Origin: Paenibacillus sp. ACRRY
GTDB lineage: Bacteria > Bacillota > Bacilli > Paenibacillales > Paenibacillaceae
Length of the DNA: 64,000 bases
NCBI RefSeq assembly: GCF_022346995.1
Contig: NZ_JAKRNM010000001.1
Coordinates: 2,081,712 to 2,145,711 of the forward strand
Direction of reading: 5' to 3'
Shown here: positions 44,192 through 52,770 of the stretch, piece by piece
How positions within the stretch are numbered: the first letter of the stretch is position 1
Layout of the letters: each line of letters begins with the position of its first letter
Translations under genes and position numbers: made by a program
Notes under the pieces: model-generated
Told to the model about the DNA's origin: nothing
What the model saw: the letters and a program-made list of their open reading frames with translations, nothing else
Databases searched by the model: none

Positions 44192-44255
44192 CATGAAAGT
44201 TCATTAGGCTTCATCTCACCGTTTAATTTCACTTTTCATCCGTTTATATTTATTC

Positions 44256-44311
44256 ATTTAACCTTATAAATAATAGTTTTCCTCTGAATATCTATCGATT
44301 TAACCTTATAA
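44256..44311. repeat. 14-bp direct repeat ahead of the asparaginase gene
   Basis: ATTTAACCTTATAA occurs at 44256-44269 and 44298-44311, 42 bp apart (about four helical turns). It may be a paired regulator site. The 44010-44427 gap is AT-rich and otherwise contains only the promoters and box listed; I see no gene. Confidence 0.6.
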
Positions 44312-44328
44312 TCTCCTTTTTTCAATGA

Positions 44329-44357
44329 TTGTCATATTAGTTAACATCAAATACAAT
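44329..44357 (+). promoter_or_regulatory. Second, near-consensus promoter of the asparaginase gene
   Basis: TTGTCA (44329-44334) and TACAAT (44352-44357) with a 17-nt spacer; leader about 65 nt. Confidence 0.6.
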
Positions 44358-44427
44358 CATCTCAATTCATTTACATAATCTTCTGAACAAACATCACATG
44401 TTACTAACCTGAAGGAGAGTGCTAATT

Positions 44428-45642
44428 ATGAGTAAACATTCAAATCTTCGTCCATGGGCTGTATGGAGTACTGCTGCTTTAACCGCTCTGACCATCTCTT
44501 TGTCCCCAGTCGGAACCTATGCCGCTCAAGCAGCTACTGTAGAAGTGAGCGGAACAACAAGTGCAGTACAGTCCACTTCGTCTAGTACGCCTGCACGGAA
44601 TACGTCCATTCCGGCTTTGCCTCAATCCTCCAAACAATCTGCACTACCTAATGTACTTGTCATTGGAACAGGTGGAACGATTGCAGGTCAATCCGAGGAT
44701 GCGACCAGCTTCCAAAATTACAGGGCTGGCACACTCCCCATCGAAGAAATGGTTGATGCGCTACCCGACAAACAGAAGATAGCAGATGTTAGCACACTTC
44801 AATTCGGAAATTCAGGTTCTGGTTCATATACCATGGCAGATCTATACGATCTATCCCTTACCGTAGACAAGGCACTTGCACAGTATGACAGTGTCGTGGT
44901 TACGACAGGTACGGATACCATGGAGGAGATCGCCTATTTCCTTGACATGACGGTGCAGAGCGATAAGCCTGTGGTCATTACCGGCTCCATGCGACCATGG
45001 ACCGTTATCGGTTCAGATGCCCAAGCGAACCTGTACAATGCCATCAAACTTGCGGGCAGCGGACGCACTACCTCGTTCGGAACGGTATTGATGCTGAACG
45101 ATACGATTCAGCTTGCACGTGGAGTAACCAAAACGAATGACTATCGTACGGATACTTTTGAGACGCCAATGCTCGGTGCTGTTGGATACATCGATGAAGA
45201 GAATATCCGAATCTACCGTGCTCCGGCACGCGCACTGAAGCCTGAAGGCTCGGCCAAGCCGGCATTTGATCTGAGCAAGATTACGAAGGCAGATCTGGCG
45301 AAAGTCGAAATTGCTATCTCCTATCAGGAAGCTGGCGGGGAAGCAATTGAAGGTTTCGTACGCGGCGGAGCCAAAGGAATTGTAACCTCTGGTACCGGAG
45401 CAGGCGGTATTTCCAGAGCAATGGGACAAGCCCGTACGAAAGCAATTGAAGAGGGCGTCATCTTCGTAACCACGACCCGTACAGGTTCAGGAAGCGTATA
45501 TGGCGGCGGCAACGGTGTCATTGCCGGGGACAACCTCAGCCCTCAACAGGCACGTATTTTGCTTATGCTCGGCCTGTCGTTCAGTGATGATTTTGAAACG
45601 ATCAAAAAATGGTTTGAAACATATGGTACACCTGAAGTTTAA
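44428..45642 (+). CDS. ansZ: L-asparaginase, secreted type II
   Basis: A 404-residue exported enzyme converting asparagine to aspartate and ammonia. A signal peptide (LTALTISLSPVGTYAAQA) and a Ser/Thr-rich linker precede the catalytic domain. Active-site motifs: VIGTGGTIAGQ with the nucleophile Thr, and VVTTGTDTMEEIAYF with the second Thr-Asp pair. ATG 44428 is 8 nt after AAGGAGAG. The Bacillus homologue AnsZ is TnrA-activated, matching the box upstream. Monocistronic. Confidence 0.93.
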   Translation: MSKHSNLRPWAVWSTAALTALTISLSPVGTYAAQAATVEVSGTTSAVQSTSSSTPARNTSIPALPQSSKQSALPNVLVIGTGGTIAGQSEDATSFQNYRAGTLPIEEMVDALPDKQKIADVSTLQFGNSGSGSYTMADLYDLSLTVDKALAQYDSVVVTTGTDTMEEIAYFLDMTVQSDKPVVITGSMRPWTVIGSDAQANLYNAIKLAGSGRTTSFGTVLMLNDTIQLARGVTKTNDYRTDTFETPMLGAVGYIDEENIRIYRAPARALKPEGSAKPAFDLSKITKADLAKVEIAISYQEAGGEAIEGFVRGGAKGIVTSGTGAGGISRAMGQARTKAIEEGVIFVTTTRTGSGSVYGGGNGVIAGDNLSPQQARILLMLGLSFSDDFETIKKWFETYGTPEV

Positions 45643-45677
45643 TAGCTATTATACCGTTATCTAATTTTTAAAATGAC

Positions 45678-45730
45678 AAAAAGAGATGAACCCGGGCCCT
45701 GTGATCAGGGATGTGTTCATCTCTTTTTTT
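45678..45730 (+). terminator. Terminator of the asparaginase gene
   Basis: AAAGAGATGAAC pairs with GTTCATCTCTTT around a loop with inner CCCTG/CAGGG pairing, then TTTT. Confidence 0.88.
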
Positions 45731-45757
45731 GCTCCGACAAGCTTTATGATCGCTTAA

Positions 45758-46393
45758 TCACTTCACCCAAGCCAGCGCCAAGCCATCATAATCCGGCAGC
45801 ATGGTGGTGACCAGGCGCGGGTCACTCGCCATCTGCTCATTGAAACGACGCACAGCAAGCACAGCAGGACCCTGCTTGTCCGGATTCAGCGTACGACCAC
45901 GCAGGAAACAATTATCGCCTACAATGACAGCACCCGGCCGGGCCAGCTTAATGGCATAATCGAGATATACCGGATAATTTTCCTTATCTGCGTCAATAAA
46001 GAAGAAATCGAAAGTGCGACCTTCCTGTTCCAATTGCTTCAGGCTGTCTGCCGCCGGGCCAATGCGATACTCTACCTTTTCGCCGAAGCCACCTTCCTCC
46101 AGATGCCCACGAGCCATCGCCGTGTATTCTTCTTTCAACTCCAGCGACGTCAGAGTTCCGCCTTCCCTCATACCGCGAGCAAGGCAAATTCCGCTGTAAC
46201 CGCCCAATACGCCGATTTCCAGCACAGCCTCTGCCTTTGATGTCTTGGCGAGAAACGTAAGCAAACGGCCATAAGCCGGTGCAACAGACACCTCAGGCAT
46301 GTTGTTTGAACGGATGGCCTCTTTTACCTTTAATAACAGCTCATCCTCTTGAAATAGTTGATTTACATATTCGTCAGGGGTAAGATTCACCAC
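45758..46393 (-). CDS. O-methyltransferase family 3
   Basis: A 211-residue SAM-dependent methyltransferase of the catechol/caffeoyl-CoA O-methyltransferase type. Motif I is VLEIGVLGGYSG (near 57-68); FFIDADKENYP and IVGDNCFLRG supply the metal-binding acidic residues. Start GTG lies 6 nt after GGAGG. Such proteins (YrrM-like) may modify tRNA hydroxyuridine or small catechols; which applies is not visible. Confidence 0.87.
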   Translation of the reverse strand: MVNLTPDEYVNQLFQEDELLLKVKEAIRSNNMPEVSVAPAYGRLLTFLAKTSKAEAVLEIGVLGGYSGICLARGMREGGTLTSLELKEEYTAMARGHLEEGGFGEKVEYRIGPAADSLKQLEQEGRTFDFFFIDADKENYPVYLDYAIKLARPGAVIVGDNCFLRGRTLNPDKQGPAVLAVRRFNEQMASDPRLVTTMLPDYDGLALAWVK

Positions 46394-46621
46394 GTATATC
46401 CTCCTTGGACACTTGGACTGCTTTCCTTATGGATGCCAATGTTCTATAATGAATGTTTGTTATCAACACAGGCGGTTAGACTACAGTATCACCTGCTTCT
46501 TAGCGAGCTAGTGCTCACCGCATTTCTCATTGTAAGTTTTTTCACGGAATGCGGCAAGGCCGCACCGTTACTATACAGCTGGATGAAGGCATCGTCCTCT
46601 TCCGCTTGAAATGGAGTTGAA

Positions 46622-47782
46622 ATGAAACACATGGCTCAATTGCAATTAATTGCGACCTCAGCAATGGGACTTGAGGCTGTAGTAGCTCGGGAATTGAAAC
46701 AGCTGGGGTATGAGGATGTTACGGTCGAGAACGGCCGGGTTGTATTTACTGGAGATTATATTGATATTTGCCGCTGCAACTTGTGGCTGAGAAGTTCTGA
46801 CCGCGTCCTTATCAAGATGGGTGAATTCCCGGCAACCACATTTGACGAATTGTTTGAAGGTACCAAGACACTTCCTTGGGAAGAATGGATCCCAGCGAAC
46901 GGTGAATTCCCTGTTGAAGGCCGCTCACACAAATCCCAACTGAGCAGTGTCCCTGCCTCCCAAGGTATCGTGAAAAAAGCGATCGTTGAGAAACTGAAGC
47001 TGACACATAACACCGAATGGTTCCCCGAGAACGGAGCTCGTTATGTCATTGAAGTGATTTTGCTGAATGACCGCGCCCTGCTTACACTCGACACGACCGG
47101 ACCAGGACTTCACAAACGGGGTTATCGTAAACTGGTGACGGAGGCTCCGCTGAAAGAAACACTCGCCGCTGCGCTTATTCAGCTTAGTCGCTGGAATGTA
47201 TCCCGCCCCTTCTATGATCCGTGCTGCGGTTCAGGCACCATGCTAATTGAAGCAGCCATGATCGGGTGGAACATCGCACCAGGACTGCGCCGCTCCTTCA
47301 ACTCCGAGAATTGGGATGTCATCCCTAAAGAACTGTGGGAACAGGCTCGCGAGGAGGCATTCGATGCGGTTCGTGACGACGTTCCATTGCAGATTTCGGG
47401 TAGTGATATTGACCCTGAAGCGATCGAGGTAGCGCAGGCAGCGATCAAAAGTGCCGGATTTGCCAAGGATATTGAAGTCAGCGTACTGCCTGCGCACCGT
47501 GCAAGACCTCAAGGGCAGTATGGTGTAATTATCACCAATCCGCCATATGGTGAACGCCTTAGCGAAGAGAAGGACGTCTTGAAGCTGATCCGCTCCTTAG
47601 GCCGCAGTTATCTCGAGATGCCGACTTGGTCCTTTTTCGCCATCACTTCAACCAAATCCTTCGAAGAAGCTTTTGGCCGTAAAGCGGACAAACGCCGCAA
47701 ACTGTTTAACGGACGCATTGAGACCCAATACCACCAGTACTTGGGGCCATTGCCTCCGCGGAATTCATCACCGAAACAGTAA
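46622..47782 (+). CDS. ypsC: THUMP-domain class I RNA methyltransferase, YpsC-like (RlmL type)
   Basis: A 386-residue enzyme: ferredoxin-like plus THUMP RNA-binding region (residues 1-155) then a Rossmann methyltransferase with YDPCCGSGTMLIEAAMIG (SAM site, near 200) and IITNPPYGERL (catalytic NPPY, near 303). RlmL-type enzymes make m2G in 23S rRNA. GGAG precedes the ATG. Upstream (46394-46621) I see a lone TATAAT at 46445-46450 and no gene; rnpB, near ypsC in Bacillus, is not there. Confidence 0.9.
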   Translation: MKHMAQLQLIATSAMGLEAVVARELKQLGYEDVTVENGRVVFTGDYIDICRCNLWLRSSDRVLIKMGEFPATTFDELFEGTKTLPWEEWIPANGEFPVEGRSHKSQLSSVPASQGIVKKAIVEKLKLTHNTEWFPENGARYVIEVILLNDRALLTLDTTGPGLHKRGYRKLVTEAPLKETLAAALIQLSRWNVSRPFYDPCCGSGTMLIEAAMIGWNIAPGLRRSFNSENWDVIPKELWEQAREEAFDAVRDDVPLQISGSDIDPEAIEVAQAAIKSAGFAKDIEVSVLPAHRARPQGQYGVIITNPPYGERLSEEKDVLKLIRSLGRSYLEMPTWSFFAITSTKSFEEAFGRKADKRRKLFNGRIETQYHQYLGPLPPRNSSPKQ

Positions 47783-47799
47783 CGATACGATTTAAACTG

Positions 47800-47834
47800 A
47801 ACGCTCCTGCCTTCACGGCTGGGGCGTTTTTTTG
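47800..47834 (+). terminator. Terminator of the RNA methyltransferase gene
   Basis: AACGCTCC pairs with GGGGCGTT across a 16-nt loop with inner pairing, followed by TTTTT. Confidence 0.75.
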
Positions 47835-47983
47835 TACGGTTATGCAACCAACGATCTGCATGAAGCACTTCTGCTAGGGGCATAGTTGAAATGCCATGAA
47901 GGAGAGCTATAATGAATGGAGCCCTGTTTTTACACTCCGTTAACATTAAATGAACAAAACACTGCAACTAGGAGGGAACCTAG

Positions 47984-49978
47984 ATGGTCATCTCACAGCC
48001 TACACGCAGCATGACGCCGCGTAGGCTTCTTAATCATCCACTTACGTTATATCTCATTTTTCTGGTGCTGATGCTGCTGAAACTCATGTGGCTACATCAC
48101 AACCTGCACGCCTATAACATCACCATGGGTCTCCTGGATAAAGTCATTGCCATCGGCTCTTTGCTGCTCCTGTCCTTCTGGACCTGGTGGCTACCGAGGC
48201 GAGGAATGATCTTGTCCCTTGTCGTGCTCAATCTGCTCCTCACAGCGCTGATCTATGCCGATATGGTTTATTATCGATACTTTCAGGATTTTCTCACGAT
48301 CCCTGTGTTAATGCAGGCCAGACAAGTTGATGCTCTGGGCGACAGCATTGCTACGCTCATACACGCCAGTGACTTGTGGTTCTTCGCAGACTGGCTTGCC
48401 ATCATTCCGTATGGGGCCATCCTGCTATTCAGCAGGCGAAATCGTAGCTCCCGTTTGTCAACAACCAGCAGCGGGTTAGGGAATTACTCCAATTACCGCG
48501 GCAAGAAAAGAGGCATGCGCAGACTCACTGCAGGCGGCATTGCCTTGGTGCTTGGACTGTGTCTTGCGGTAGGGCCTATCTATTTTTACAGTAAAACATG
48601 GGCCAAGGGGCTGTTCGACAATAATTGGTGGAACGTCTCCATGTACAACGTGACCGGACTTCTCGCTTTTCATGGATATGATCTGTACAACTATGCAAAA
48701 GACCATATCGGTTCTGGCCCAGAGGCCGATCCTGCAGATGTCGAGCAAGCGAAATCCTTTTTTGCTGACAGACAGAATAACGCTTCCAGTGAAAACGCCT
48801 TGTTTGGCAAGTACAAGGATAGTAATCTCATCATCGTTCAAGGAGAAGCCTTCATGAATTTCATGATTGGGCAAAGCATCGGTGGTCAGGAAATCACGCC
48901 TCATTTTAACGAACTGATGAAGGAAAGCCAATATTACAGTCATTTTTATCACCAAACAGGTCAGGGCAGAACATCGGATGCCGATTTTGGAGCCAATATC
49001 TCACTCCACCCACTGCCTGTAGGATCAGCTTTTGTTCGTTACGCAGACCACGCGTATGATTCTTTGCCTTCAATACTGAAGGACAATGGCTACAGCACCA
49101 ATGTATTTCATGCGTACGAGAGCGGATTTTGGAACCGTTATACGATGTATCAGAACATGAACTACGACAAATTTTACAGCAAAAATGATTTTGAACAGGA
49201 TGATCCGCTGGGCTGGTCCCTGTCCGATGAGTCTTTTTTCCGGCAATCCGTTCAGAAGATGGACAGCGAGGTTACCGAGCCGTTCTATTCCTTCCTCATC
49301 ACACTCAGCAGCCATCATCCATACGCACTCCCGCAGGATAAACAGCAGCTTGATGTAGGCGAGTTCGAGGGCACGATGTTCGGTGACTATCTGCAATCCG
49401 TTCATTATGTAGACTCCGCACTGGGCAGTATGGTAGAAGATCTGAAGAACAGGGGATTATGGGACAAAACCATCTTCATGTTCTATGGGGATCACGATAA
49501 CTCGATCAAAGAACAAGCGCAGTATGAGCAGTTCCTTGGACGGTCCCTGAATGAACTGGATATGGAGCAAATCATGAATGAGGTCCCGCTGTTGGTGCAT
49601 CTGCCGGACGGGGCCGAAGCAGGAACTATAGACCAACCTGCTGGACAACTGGATATCACTCCATCAGCGCTTCATTTACTCGGCATCCCAGATGAATATT
49701 ATCACATGGGGAACGACATCTATGACGGATCATCCCGTACAGTTGTATTGCGAAGTGGTGCACTCACTGACGGTTCGGTGTTTTATATTCCTTCAGACGA
49801 CTATATATACGAGAACGGTTCATGTTATGATCTGTCCACACGCAACAAGACAGACATCAGTGCGTGCAGCTCCGGACATGAGGAAGCTTCGAAGAGATTG
49901 CATGTGTCCGATACCGTCATAACGTATGATTTAATCCGGCAATTCCGTGAAGAAAACAACGCAGAACCTGCTTCCTAG
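47984..49978 (+). CDS. LTA-synthase-family protein (membrane sulfatase fold)
   Basis: A 664-residue protein with five transmembrane helices (within residues 18-205), a linker and an extracellular sulfatase-like domain. The nucleophile Thr is near 330 in GQGRTSDADF; metal ligands include Glu near 288 and the later FYGDHDNS. LtaS polymerises glycerol phosphate from phosphatidylglycerol on lipoteichoic acid. Length and layout fit, but paralogues act as primases or stress forms, and which this is cannot be told. AGGAGG precedes the ATG. The region before it holds only the terminator. Confidence 0.88.
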   Translation: MVISQPTRSMTPRRLLNHPLTLYLIFLVLMLLKLMWLHHNLHAYNITMGLLDKVIAIGSLLLLSFWTWWLPRRGMILSLVVLNLLLTALIYADMVYYRYFQDFLTIPVLMQARQVDALGDSIATLIHASDLWFFADWLAIIPYGAILLFSRRNRSSRLSTTSSGLGNYSNYRGKKRGMRRLTAGGIALVLGLCLAVGPIYFYSKTWAKGLFDNNWWNVSMYNVTGLLAFHGYDLYNYAKDHIGSGPEADPADVEQAKSFFADRQNNASSENALFGKYKDSNLIIVQGEAFMNFMIGQSIGGQEITPHFNELMKESQYYSHFYHQTGQGRTSDADFGANISLHPLPVGSAFVRYADHAYDSLPSILKDNGYSTNVFHAYESGFWNRYTMYQNMNYDKFYSKNDFEQDDPLGWSLSDESFFRQSVQKMDSEVTEPFYSFLITLSSHHPYALPQDKQQLDVGEFEGTMFGDYLQSVHYVDSALGSMVEDLKNRGLWDKTIFMFYGDHDNSIKEQAQYEQFLGRSLNELDMEQIMNEVPLLVHLPDGAEAGTIDQPAGQLDITPSALHLLGIPDEYYHMGNDIYDGSSRTVVLRSGALTDGSVFYIPSDDYIYENGSCYDLSTRNKTDISACSSGHEEASKRLHVSDTVITYDLIRQFREENNAEPAS

Positions 49979-50036
49979 ACGAAGCTACTGCCAATGTCGG
50001 CGTATAGCAGCTTTTGGTAAAAGGAGAACTTGAAGC

Positions 50037-50465
50037 ATGACAATTCAATCAGAACCATTGTCCATTGAACAAAAATTATATGATGAAGCAGCGAACTTTG
50101 TGAAGCATCGCTACCCTCAGGGTTGGGGTGGTGCAGCAGCAGTTTATACGGATGCGGGTTCGCTGTTAATCAGCGTTGCTCCAGAAGTCATCAATGATGC
50201 CACACACCTGTGCATGGAGACGGGCGCCTACCTCGAAGCGCATAAATTAAACGAAAGAGTTACTCACTCCATCTGCGTGGCACGAGATGATGAACATTCG
50301 GAATTCAAAGTTCTCACTCCTTGCGGGGTATGTCAGGAACGTTTATTTTTCTGGGGTGAAGATGTCAAAGCCGCTGTATATGACCCCGATGGAAGGTTAA
50401 TCTATAAAAGACTGGACGAAATCCAGCCTTACCACTGGTCCCAGGCATATCGGAATAAGGAATGA
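50037..50465 (+). CDS. Cytidine deaminase-like protein (blasticidin-S deaminase type)
   Basis: A 142-residue zinc deaminase-fold protein. The zinc ligands are Cys59 and the pair in PCGVCQ (96, 99); the catalytic Glu61 follows as CMETGA, instead of the usual C/H-A-E. The core FFWG and VYTDAG segments resemble blasticidin-S deaminases and small cytidine deaminases. Substrate not clear. AAAGGAG precedes the ATG. It follows the LtaS-like gene by 58 nt and may share its transcript. Confidence 0.8.
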   Translation: MTIQSEPLSIEQKLYDEAANFVKHRYPQGWGGAAAVYTDAGSLLISVAPEVINDATHLCMETGAYLEAHKLNERVTHSICVARDDEHSEFKVLTPCGVCQERLFFWGEDVKAAVYDPDGRLIYKRLDEIQPYHWSQAYRNKE

Positions 50466-50540
50466 TACAATTCCGCTTCTTTAAGTAACTCAAGTATTCA
50501 GGCACTTTCGAATCGAGAATTTCCATCTTTATTTACCACA

Positions 50541-50586
50541 AAAGTGTTAAGCGTGCAGCTCACTGCATGTTTAGCACTTCTTTTTT
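50541..50586 (+). terminator. Terminator of the deaminase gene
   Basis: AAGTGTTAA-GCAG pairs with CTGC-TTAGCACTT, followed by CTTTTTT. Confidence 0.85.
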
Positions 50587-50608
50587 GGGACCAGTCCGAT
50601 AACCTGCC

Positions 50609-50637
50609 TTGCGTTATTTAGAAAGTCGCTTTATAAT
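50609..50637 (+). promoter_or_regulatory. Promoter of the DsbA-family gene
   Basis: TTGCGT (50609-50614) and TATAAT (50632-50637) with a 17-nt spacer; leader about 35 nt. Confidence 0.65.
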
Positions 50638-50678
50638 TGTAACTAAAATAGTTTCATTTATATGGAGGTTTAAGAAGA

Positions 50679-51416
50679 ATGAATATTGAAATATGGTCCG
50701 ACTTTATGTGTCCTTTCTGTTATATTGGCAAACGCCGTTTGGAAAATGTATTGGCTCAGTTCCCACACCGGGATGAAGTGAAGCTGCAATTCAAAAGCTT
50801 CGAGCTGGATTCTAATGCTGAACTGAACAGCGGCAAAACGAATGCGGAATACCTGGCTGCCAAGTACAATATGAGCGTAGAACAGGCAAAGGGCATGAAT
50901 GCCCAAATGAACGCCAATGCTCGTACGGCCGGACTGGAATATAACATTGATGAGATGATCCCAACCAACTCGTTCTCCGCTCATCGCCTGACCCACTGGG
51001 CAGATACACAAGGCAAAATGCTTGAACTCAGCGAGCGTTTATTCAAAGCCATTTTCATGGAAGGCAAACACGTTGGTGATACCGATGTACTGATTCAACT
51101 GGCCGAGGAAGTTGGTCTGGATCGCAATGCAGCTGTTGAGGTGTTAGCTAGCAATCAATTCGCGGACCAGGTTCGTGCAGATCAGGCTGAAGGCGAGCAA
51201 TTAGGCATTCGCGGTGTGCCATTCTTCGTATTCGACCGCAAATTCGCGGTATCAGGCGCGCAGCCGGACGACGTGTTCCGGGATGCCATTCAGAAGGCAT
51301 GGGATGAGCGTTCCCCTTTTACCATGGTTGAATCCAGCACAGCTAACGCCGACGCCGGCGGTGTGTGCACTGATGATGGATGCGAAGTACCGCAATCCGA
51401 TAAACCATCCAAATAA
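50679..51416 (+). CDS. DsbA-family oxidoreductase, FrnE-like
   Basis: A 245-residue thioredoxin-fold protein with a CPFC active site at residues 11-14 and the cis-Pro region GIRGVPFFVF. No signal peptide, so it acts in the cytoplasm. The C-terminus carries a second Cys pair (GGVCTDDGCEVP), as in FrnE of Deinococcus, where such a pair assists stress-linked disulfide exchange. A strong ribosome site GGAGG precedes the ATG. Monocistronic. Confidence 0.9.
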   Translation: MNIEIWSDFMCPFCYIGKRRLENVLAQFPHRDEVKLQFKSFELDSNAELNSGKTNAEYLAAKYNMSVEQAKGMNAQMNANARTAGLEYNIDEMIPTNSFSAHRLTHWADTQGKMLELSERLFKAIFMEGKHVGDTDVLIQLAEEVGLDRNAAVEVLASNQFADQVRADQAEGEQLGIRGVPFFVFDRKFAVSGAQPDDVFRDAIQKAWDERSPFTMVESSTANADAGGVCTDDGCEVPQSDKPSK

Positions 51417-51419
51417 CAC

Positions 51420-51464
51420 AAAGCAGCAGGAGCAGGGGCATCCCCTGAACCTGCTGCTTTTTTC
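51420..51464 (+). terminator. Terminator of the DsbA-family gene
   Basis: AAGCAGCAGG pairs with CCTGCTGCTT around an inner CAGGGG/CCCCTG helix, followed by TTTT. Confidence 0.88.
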
Positions 51465-51511
51465 TCAACTTAAACCCGATTAATCCATACATAAAATTCT
51501 CCATATAATAT

Positions 51512-51548
51512 AAAAAAAGCCCGGTCTGCCTAACGCAGAACCGGACCC
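51512..51548 (-). terminator. Terminator of the UbiA gene
   Basis: On the minus strand GGTCCGGTTCTGC pairs with GGCAGACCGGGC, followed by TTTTTTT. Confidence 0.85.
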
Positions 51549-51562
51549 TATTTATATACCTT

Positions 51563-52468
51563 TTAGAGCAGCAGCCCTACGCACATAATCAGGCCGCAGA
51601 GCACAGATGATTGCTGGGAAGCTCCCATAAGGGGAAGATAATTCTCGGACGGATTAACTTTGCCGAGTGATTTATAAACCTTATACATTGGAATAACAGA
51701 AATAATTGCGACAAGACCATAAACGGGCAAAGCATGGAACACCACACTTACGACCAAAAGGATATAAGCAAGGATGGTCATGAGCTTGGATAGACGAAGC
51801 GCTCGCTCTTCCCCCCACATGACGACCAGTGTCTTCTTGCCGATGTCACGGTCCGCACGCCAGTGAAGAAAATGATGGTTAAATAGCAGCATGGTGGTCA
51901 GCATGCCGACCGGCAAGGACAGCAGCAGCGGCGCAAGCGCAAACTCTCCTGTCTGTACATAGTAGGCACCCAGAACCGGCAGAATTCCAAAAGAGATAAA
52001 TATCCCAATTTCACTATAGCCTTTACCGCGGTAGCCGAATTTAATGGGCGGCGCAACATAGAAATAAGCGATCAAAGCACCGATCAGCGCAATAGCCAGA
52101 ATCGGCCAACCGCTGATGATCGTAAGAATGAGACCACAAGCACCAGCCAGCACAAGGAATCCCCAAGTAATAGCCGCAAATTTCTTCTCGGTCATGGTTC
52201 CCGAAGTCAGAAACCCGGAGTGCGTCGAAATCGCACCTTCTGTCTCCGTTGCTTGGGTATCGGTTCCGTTTCGAAAATCCCATAAATCGTTTACCATATT
52301 GGAAAAAATATGAGCTGACACCGCACCTACTAGCGTTAGCAAAAACAAAAGGATACTGAATTCCTTCTGCATGGCGTAGGCTGCGATGGTACCTAGTATT
52401 ACCGGAACAACCATTACCGTTACCGAATACAGTCGGGTCATATTTTTAAATAAAGCCCAATTACTCAT
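51563..52468 (-). CDS. UbiA-family prenyltransferase, probably MenA-like
   Basis: A 301-residue membrane enzyme with eight or nine helices. The Asp-rich prenyl-diphosphate motif is NMVNDLWDFRNGTD (near 57-70) and a second lies in HWRADRDIGKKT. MenA attaches a polyprenyl tail to 1,4-dihydroxy-2-naphthoate in menaquinone synthesis; other UbiA branches make haem O or chlorophyll, and the exact acceptor is unproven. AGGAGG lies 12 nt before the ATG, rather long. Monocistronic, with a Rex/Fnr-like operator upstream. Confidence 0.78.
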   Translation of the reverse strand: MSNWALFKNMTRLYSVTVMVVPVILGTIAAYAMQKEFSILLFLLTLVGAVSAHIFSNMVNDLWDFRNGTDTQATETEGAISTHSGFLTSGTMTEKKFAAITWGFLVLAGACGLILTIISGWPILAIALIGALIAYFYVAPPIKFGYRGKGYSEIGIFISFGILPVLGAYYVQTGEFALAPLLLSLPVGMLTTMLLFNHHFLHWRADRDIGKKTLVVMWGEERALRLSKLMTILAYILLVVSVVFHALPVYGLVAIISVIPMYKVYKSLGKVNPSENYLPLMGASQQSSVLCGLIMCVGLLL

Positions 52469-52508
52469 GATGTATATATGCCTCCTATGATGCTAAATCT
52501 TTAACACT

Positions 52509-52526
52509 TTGTGACGACGTTCACAT
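52509..52526. promoter_or_regulatory. Rex- or Fnr-type operator upstream of the UbiA gene
   Basis: TGTGACGACGTTCACA fits the Fnr/Crp core TGTGA-N6-TCACA exactly and the Rex consensus TTGTGAA-N4-TTCACAA at 12 of 14 defined bases. It begins a few nt downstream of the predicted start (TATAAT at 52540-52535, minus strand), suiting repression. The remaining 52527-52770 stretch has the promoter and the terminator of the next gene. Confidence 0.6.
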
Positions 52527-52534
52527 AATATTAG

Positions 52535-52540
52535 ATTATA
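52535..52540 (-). promoter_or_regulatory. -10 element of the UbiA gene
   Basis: Minus-strand TATAAT; no good -35 at 16-18 nt, which may indicate activator dependence. Confidence 0.45.
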
Positions 52541-52692
52541 CACCAAATTGACATTGTTGTGATAGGAAATTTTTGTTTGTCATTATGACAGAATCTCTCC
52601 GGTTGCCTGTATTAAACGTTTTTCTTTATAGGAAGCCCCACTTAGGCAGCATCCCTCTCAAATCCAAGTTAGGCAGCAATGATGAAAGATAG

Positions 52693-52724
52693 AAAAGGCC
52701 CTCTCCTTCCGGAAGAGGACCTTT
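52693..52724 (-). terminator. Terminator of the aldo/keto reductase gene
   Basis: On the minus strand AAAGGTCCTCTT pairs with AGAGGGCCTTT around CCGGAAGG, followed by TCTATC. Confidence 0.7.
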
Positions 52725-52770
52725 CAGTTTAAGGCATGGTGTATGAATTAGGTATTCCTTATATCTCCAC

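Noticed and set aside
46394..46621. Search for rnpB (RNase P RNA) next to the YpsC-like gene, as in Bacillus
   Set aside because: The gap is only about 230 nt and lacks the conserved RNase P RNA segments.
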